Shown here piece after piece: positions 20,216 through 24,154 of a DNA stretch of 24,154 nt. The DNA lies in the NCBI GenBank assembly GCA_000787465.1, contig JSYX01000549.1:1-24154 (forward strand). Reading direction: 5' to 3'. Under the pieces are notes generated by a model. That model did not search any database, had not been told where the DNA came from, and worked only from the letters and a program-made list of their open reading frames with translations. The DNA is from Thermomucor indicae-seudaticae. Taxonomy: Eukaryota; Mucoromycota; Mucoromycetes; Mucorales; Lichtheimiaceae. Numbering within the stretch: position 1 is the first letter of the stretch; each line of letters opens with the position of its first letter. A program made the translations under genes and the position numbers.

Positions 20216-20621
20216 CCGGGTTACGAAGAGTCATGTTGAGTGGTTTTCTGCAAATGACTAATTTCCCCGCCTCGGGGTCGTTAGTCATAAGGGTAAGGGA
20301 GCTATTTCTGTGCGTTTTATTCATTTGAAAAAATGAGATAGTACAGTCATCATCAGCATATGAGCAATTTCCAGTCGTCACTACATGCCCGATATAAGCT
20401 CCATTAGCGAATTTTGTTACATTTGGCGTATTTGCTAAATAAACGAATATACGTATCTCTAATGGAATTACTTTATTTACATTTGGGCAGCCTTTGGACA
20501 ATCTATACAGATTGCAGTAGAAAGACACATCGAGTGCATCATGTGATATTGTTCTGCTTTGATCGCCCTTTGGAGGCTTTCGCCTTGTACCTCTAATCAA
20601 GGAAACAACGACAAACGCCAT
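20208..20621 (-). CDS. Hypothetical Cys- and sequon-rich protein
   Basis: This open frame of 137 codons has no family I recognise. From about residue 33 it looks like part of an extracellular protein: five Cys (as in FYCNLY, KGCPN, GNCS, DDCT, ICRK) and five N-glycosylation sequons (NVT, NCS, NKT, NSS, NMT) within about 75 residues. The N-terminus MAFVVVSLIRG is hydrophobic but soon becomes basic, so it is not a convincing signal peptide; a first exon may be missed or an intron may lie in the first 30 codons. Its stop codon overlaps that of the poly(A) polymerase gene on the opposite strand by 8 bp. It could also be a chance frame. Confidence 0.35.
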   Translation of the reverse strand: MAFVVVSLIRGTRRKPPKGDQSRTISHDALDVSFYCNLYRLSKGCPNVNKVIPLEIRIFVYLANTPNVTKFANGAYIGHVVTTGNCSYADDDCTISFFQMNKTHRNSSLTLMTNDPEAGKLVICRKPLNMTLRNPAT

Positions 20622-21534
20622 AGCGCCCGTGAATGAACTGTCAATTCTTCATTTTTACAAAGTTCGATGCAATAACAGGAAAAGGAGGAGGATAAAACAC
20701 CTGTTAAGGACTAGGATATACGACCTTGCTTTGGTCAAAAAGGACCAGCGTATCTATCCGCAACGGAATGCTGACCGGAAGCTTGGTGAGATTTCTAATA
20801 GAAACACAACATCTGTTCCATTCGAATGCTGCTGCTTTGAATGCTCTCCATCTGCGTATGCCCAAGTTTAGCTTTGTTAACCCTCGTATCAAGTCCCGCA
20901 TCCTTTTCTGTCTTTATAGTCCACCTTGACCGGGTCTCCGATGTCCTCCTAAATACCAAACGACTCGCTCCTAGGTGTATGATAGTCCAATAAGTACATA
21001 TGCTTTTAATTCCACTGACAAAACTATATGTTTTCCAAAAAGAAAAAATCGATAATCAATACATGTATATATGTAAAATGAAGAAATGGTTTTTCATACG
21101 CTCAGGGCGTTGGATATAAAATCGGTCAGAAAGAGTGTTGTTTGGTGCGCGCAGGGCGTTTGTTACGAGAACCAGCTCGAAAGGAAGACAATAGCAACTG
21201 TGCATGTAGCAGATGAGGCGCGCCATTTTGAATAATCCACCAACTGGATTTTCACACTCTCTCTCGCTGTGGATAGACACCCTGCAAGCAGATGAAGAAA
21301 AACGGTAAAATAAAAAGTGAGGAATAGGAATGAACGGATAACGGAGAGAAAAGCATCCATAATGGATCATCCAAACTTCTCGTTATATAGCAGTTGGACT
21401 TACCTAGGGTTGGCTTTGGTTGACAAACCTTCTGCGACAAGAGAACGCAAGCTGATGTCCTTTGGCAGGTAACTCTCCAAAGAGGTGTTGACTGGCTGAC
21501 GGCAAATACCGTCTCATTTTACCATCTCTCTGTG
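20622..21534. other. Spacer with an unassigned coding-like stretch
   Basis: This 0.9 kb region has no gene I can assemble. On the minus strand 21513-21404 reads like coding sequence (SLESYLPKDISLRSLVAEGL) and ends at a good donor, AG/GTAAGT, with a pyrimidine-rich acceptor CTTGCAG near 21292. I could find no start codon or in-frame join to the RING gene upstream. The rest shows only short frames. Confidence 0.4.
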
Positions 21535-23362
21535 TTACTCCGTCTCTTCATCGCTGGATAACTCTATGACTTCGCCTGCTCGACTATTGCCAAAATTTAG
21601 TTTCCTTGTTAATCTACTCAAAACACACAAGTAACAAACCTTGAACGTGCGCGGTTATTCCTTTGCTGAACGATCAAAGGAGTCGGCGGCCTGTGTCCAG
21701 AAGAAGAATGTTCTAGCTATCTCGCCATCCCGGATGCTAATGTTTTATATCTTACCGATAATTGCGGGATTCCGTTATAATAACCTCCTCTTCGTCGTCG
21801 TCTGAGTCAGACAAGACAATCCGTTCAGGATTATCGCGTCCACCCGAAACAGAGCTGTCCGAATCATCTCCAATGTCAAAGGTGGGAACCTGGAAACCAA
21901 GTTGCCATAGAGGCCTATCGCTAAGACCACGGAAAGGTGGGGCTGGGTTGTCGTCGTTTTCAGGTGCTGGTCCTTCATCATTGGCAACAGACACGGGGCG
22001 ACGAGTAACGCTCGGACCGCTCGAACGAGGAATTGGACGCACCTCAGTAAGAGACAGTGTGGGGCTCCTGCTGTCGGTAGAACCGGTGCTGCTCCCCTGA
22101 GCCGCCGCTTGCCCTTCATTCTCCTCGCGTCGACGTTCGACTCTGCTTAGTAACTGTGAGTATGCTGAGACTAAAAACGACAGCGAGAATCCTTTGTTAT
22201 TTACGGATTAGGCCGAAGACGCTTGGCGACACTAGATGTAGTTACCCATAATTAGTACGATGAGATAGAAAATGTCTAAATAAAAGCATAAGCATACCGT
22301 GATGTACCCTCACCGCCTTCCCCATCCGTAGTGCTGTCGTCCGAACTGCGAATGGTAACATAAGTTAAGAGAAAAAGAACTTGATGTTCCCCTTTATGCC
22401 AACTCATACCCGACGTCCGTAGCATCGCGTACACTAACTGTCCTCTTGTTAGGACCTTTGCTCGAAGAAGCTTCCCCTGATGACTATATAAGCCAAAAGC
22501 GGTCAACACGTGCGTCTATAAAGGGCCCGAGCTTTATATCCTTTACCTTGCGCTGGCTACGCTGGCTATCGAGTCTTCTCTTATAGAGATCCCGTTGGTC
22601 AATGGCGTCACGGAGCTGCCTGCGAAGTTGATTCAATTGCCTAGGAAAGGGGAAGCAATCAATATACGTTTTTGTTTGGCGTACGCAGAATATTGTATAC
22701 GCTTACTCTGTCGCTTCCTGGTTACGATGGGCCAAGGTACCCAGGATGACGACGAGTTCGTCAGGAGCCAGGTCCCTCCACATGGACATGCGGCGCTGAA
22801 AGGAGGGCGACTGCAAAGCAATGTCCGCGTTCCTGATGCTATTAAAACGTAGGATGATGCTTAGTTTTCTTTTTCGTTTCTTTTTGTGTGGGTTGTTACC
22901 TCTCGATATGGCGGTAATACCGCAGTCGTCGGCTCAGCACTGCAATGCGGTTGGCACATTGGCTATGCGCCTGTCTTTGGTTGTTGAGCTCCTGTTGAAG
23001 GAGCTCCATCGCCCGTTCTCTAGCTCTTAGCTCTTCTCTGAGCTGCTCGTGTTCCTCAGCGGGAACAACTGACTGGTCATTGCAGCCAGAGAATGACGCG
23101 TTAACGTCAACAAAAAGCGGGCCGACAATGTCATCCGTCGACGCCGGAAAGTTGCAGAGCGGGCAACGGCGTCGTGGCCCCTCTTGGACCCATTGCACAA
23201 TGCTAGCACCCGGAATGAGAACGCATTCAAATTACTCAAGCTTCACCCTCTAACTTACCAGGCGTGGTGATACACATGCCTGCAGTGCAGGGCGGAAACA
23301 GGCTGGTTCGCCAGTTCTTGCAGGCAGATTGTGCAGGTGGGCGCGGTGTCAGAATCGGTCAT
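21535..23362 (-). CDS. RING-H2 coiled-coil protein with C-terminal SIM-like motifs (putative E3 ubiquitin ligase)
   Basis: This is a putative E3 ubiquitin ligase of about 415 residues. Residues 10-51 form a RING-H2: Cys10, Cys13, Cys27, His29, His32, Cys35, Cys48, Cys51, with Trp39 on the E2-binding face. A coiled coil follows (EEHEQLREELRARERAMELL and on), then a second helical Arg-rich segment (QLRDAIDQRDLYKRRLDSQR). The rest is disordered, Ser/Pro/acid-rich, with RIVLSDSDDDEE and, nine residues from the end, VIELSSDEE; both look like SUMO-interacting motifs. Clear exons: 23362-23259, 23202-22900, 22832-22707, 22640-22547, 22483-22410, from 22345, then from about 22165 to 21756, 21690-21640, 21583-21535. 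The join between 22314 and 22153 is not settled: an optional 27 bp exon (22231-22205) has a good acceptor but leaves a very short next intron. RING plus coiled coil resembles TRAIP; the SIMs suggest SUMO-linked targeting. Confidence 0.78.
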
Positions 23363-24154
23363 TTTAGACGCAGGAGAGAGAGAAGGAAACGCAGTAAATA
23401 AAAATAAAAGAAAAAGGCGCGAGGGAGAGAGAGACAAGCAGAAGCAAACGCAGAGAAGTAGGAGCTGAAGAAAAAGAAGAGGGAAGCGCGTGGCTGAGTT
23501 CAAGCGTCCTTCGCAGTGCTTCATATACTTTTCAGCCTCTGGCCCACCATAACGCCTGCTCCTGTTTTGTAACAAGGAGTCATTTATTATTGTTTATTGG
23601 GCGCAAACTTTATTCCTGGAGCTGCATCTCTATAGATCATTTCTGTTCGACGTGTGCCTATGGAAGTGATCCCGTTTGACACACATATTACTTGTTAGAC
23701 ACGCAAGGGAGAAAAAGCATACCAGCTACAACAAATCAACGTTTCCTCGCAACGTATTCTATTGCTTCTTCAGTCTTTGCAGCAACCTGTTAGCTTCGCA
23801 GTTTTGCTATATCTACAAGTGTTTTATTTTCGCGGTGAAAATTGCGGAAATCGATATTTTCATTGATAATGCACATCTAAGCGGGCGATAAAGAAGGCAA
23901 CGTGGACACGTTAATGAACATTCGTAATTATAGTTATCTACTGCATAGAAGTTCTGCGTGTCAGATTAATGGCGCTTAGAGATGTCTTTGTAGACCAGCA
24001 TGTCCGCCCAGTCGTTTATAGGTTTTTGAATAACCTTTTGCGTCCTCCGTTGGTAGTATTTGCGTCAACTTCAAGTCAAATTTGCGCCGCGCTTTAACAA
24101 AGATTTACGGTGAAATCGAAATACATTTGCACTGTGATATAAGAAGCTTGTATG
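23363..24154. other. Right-edge spacer, RING gene promoter, no other gene
   Basis: The first ~150 bp should be the RING gene promoter and 5' UTR; it is purine-rich on the plus strand (GA runs around 23380-23490). Beyond that only short frames occur, none with a domain I trust. No RNA gene or repeat is visible. Confidence 0.55.

Noticed and set aside
20704..20901. Minus-strand frame of 65 codons, starting MRDLIRGLTKLNLG, upstream of the sequon-rich frame.
   Set aside because: No recognisable motif, no signal peptide and no in-frame splice that joins it to the downstream frame.
23676..23891. Plus-strand frame starting MTHILLVRHAR, resembling the phosphoglycerate-mutase RHG motif.
   Set aside because: Nothing after the motif resembles the family, and the frame ends after 71 codons with low-complexity sequence; a chance match.
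1..24154. Searched for tRNA genes, CRISPR arrays, terminal inverted repeats and transposase remnants.
   Set aside because: No B-box-like GGTTCGANNC in a cloverleaf setting, no spaced direct repeats and no transposase or reverse-transcriptase motifs were seen by eye; a covariance-model and repeat search would be the proper test.

Overview
This is nuclear DNA from a fungus, most probably an early-diverging mucoromycete (Mucorales-like). The genes are dense and lie on both strands. Most are cut by many short introns (about 53-138 bp, many with CTRAY or TACTAAC branch sites near a TAG/CAG end). Two introns carry the signature of the minor (U12) spliceosome, which most Dikarya have lost but some mucoromycetes keep. 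All exon joins were worked out by hand from splice motifs, reading frame and family conservation. There are no bacterial operons, CRISPR arrays, tRNA genes or recognisable transposons.

Layout, left to right: calcipressin/RCAN (minus, 820-1702); a 1.1 kb divergent promoter region; a self-sufficient P450-reductase fusion of CYP505/P450foxy type with an extra ubiquitin-like N-terminal domain (plus, 2824-6719, 5 exons); a PP2C phosphatase of Ptc2/Ptc3 type (plus, 7067-8634, 8 exons, first intron U12-type GT-AG); an L-2-hydroxyglutarate dehydrogenase-like mitochondrial FAD oxidoreductase (plus, 8887-10198); a CDK5/Pho85-family kinase (minus, 10334-12053, 14 exons, one U12-type AT-AC intron); a small ankyrin-repeat protein just upstream of it (minus, 12147-12907); a 1.1 kb divergent intergenic region; a PH-domain protein (plus, 14024-14641); a hexokinase-like protein with eroded nucleotide-binding motifs (plus, 15676-17328); a nuclear poly(A) polymerase (plus, 17779-20215, 10 exons); a short Cys- and sequon-rich open frame overlapping it tail to tail (minus, 20208-20621); and a RING-H2 coiled-coil protein ending in SUMO-interaction-like motifs (minus, 21535-23362). 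The last 0.8 kb and several spacers hold nothing I can call.

The genes are not an obvious pathway or secondary-metabolite cluster. Several are signalling genes (calcineurin regulator, PP2C, CDK, PH, RING), but each seems to have its own promoter. The most notable points are the two U12 introns 3 kb apart, the ubiquitin-like/P450/reductase fusion, the probable pseudo-hexokinase, and the RING protein with SIM-like motifs.
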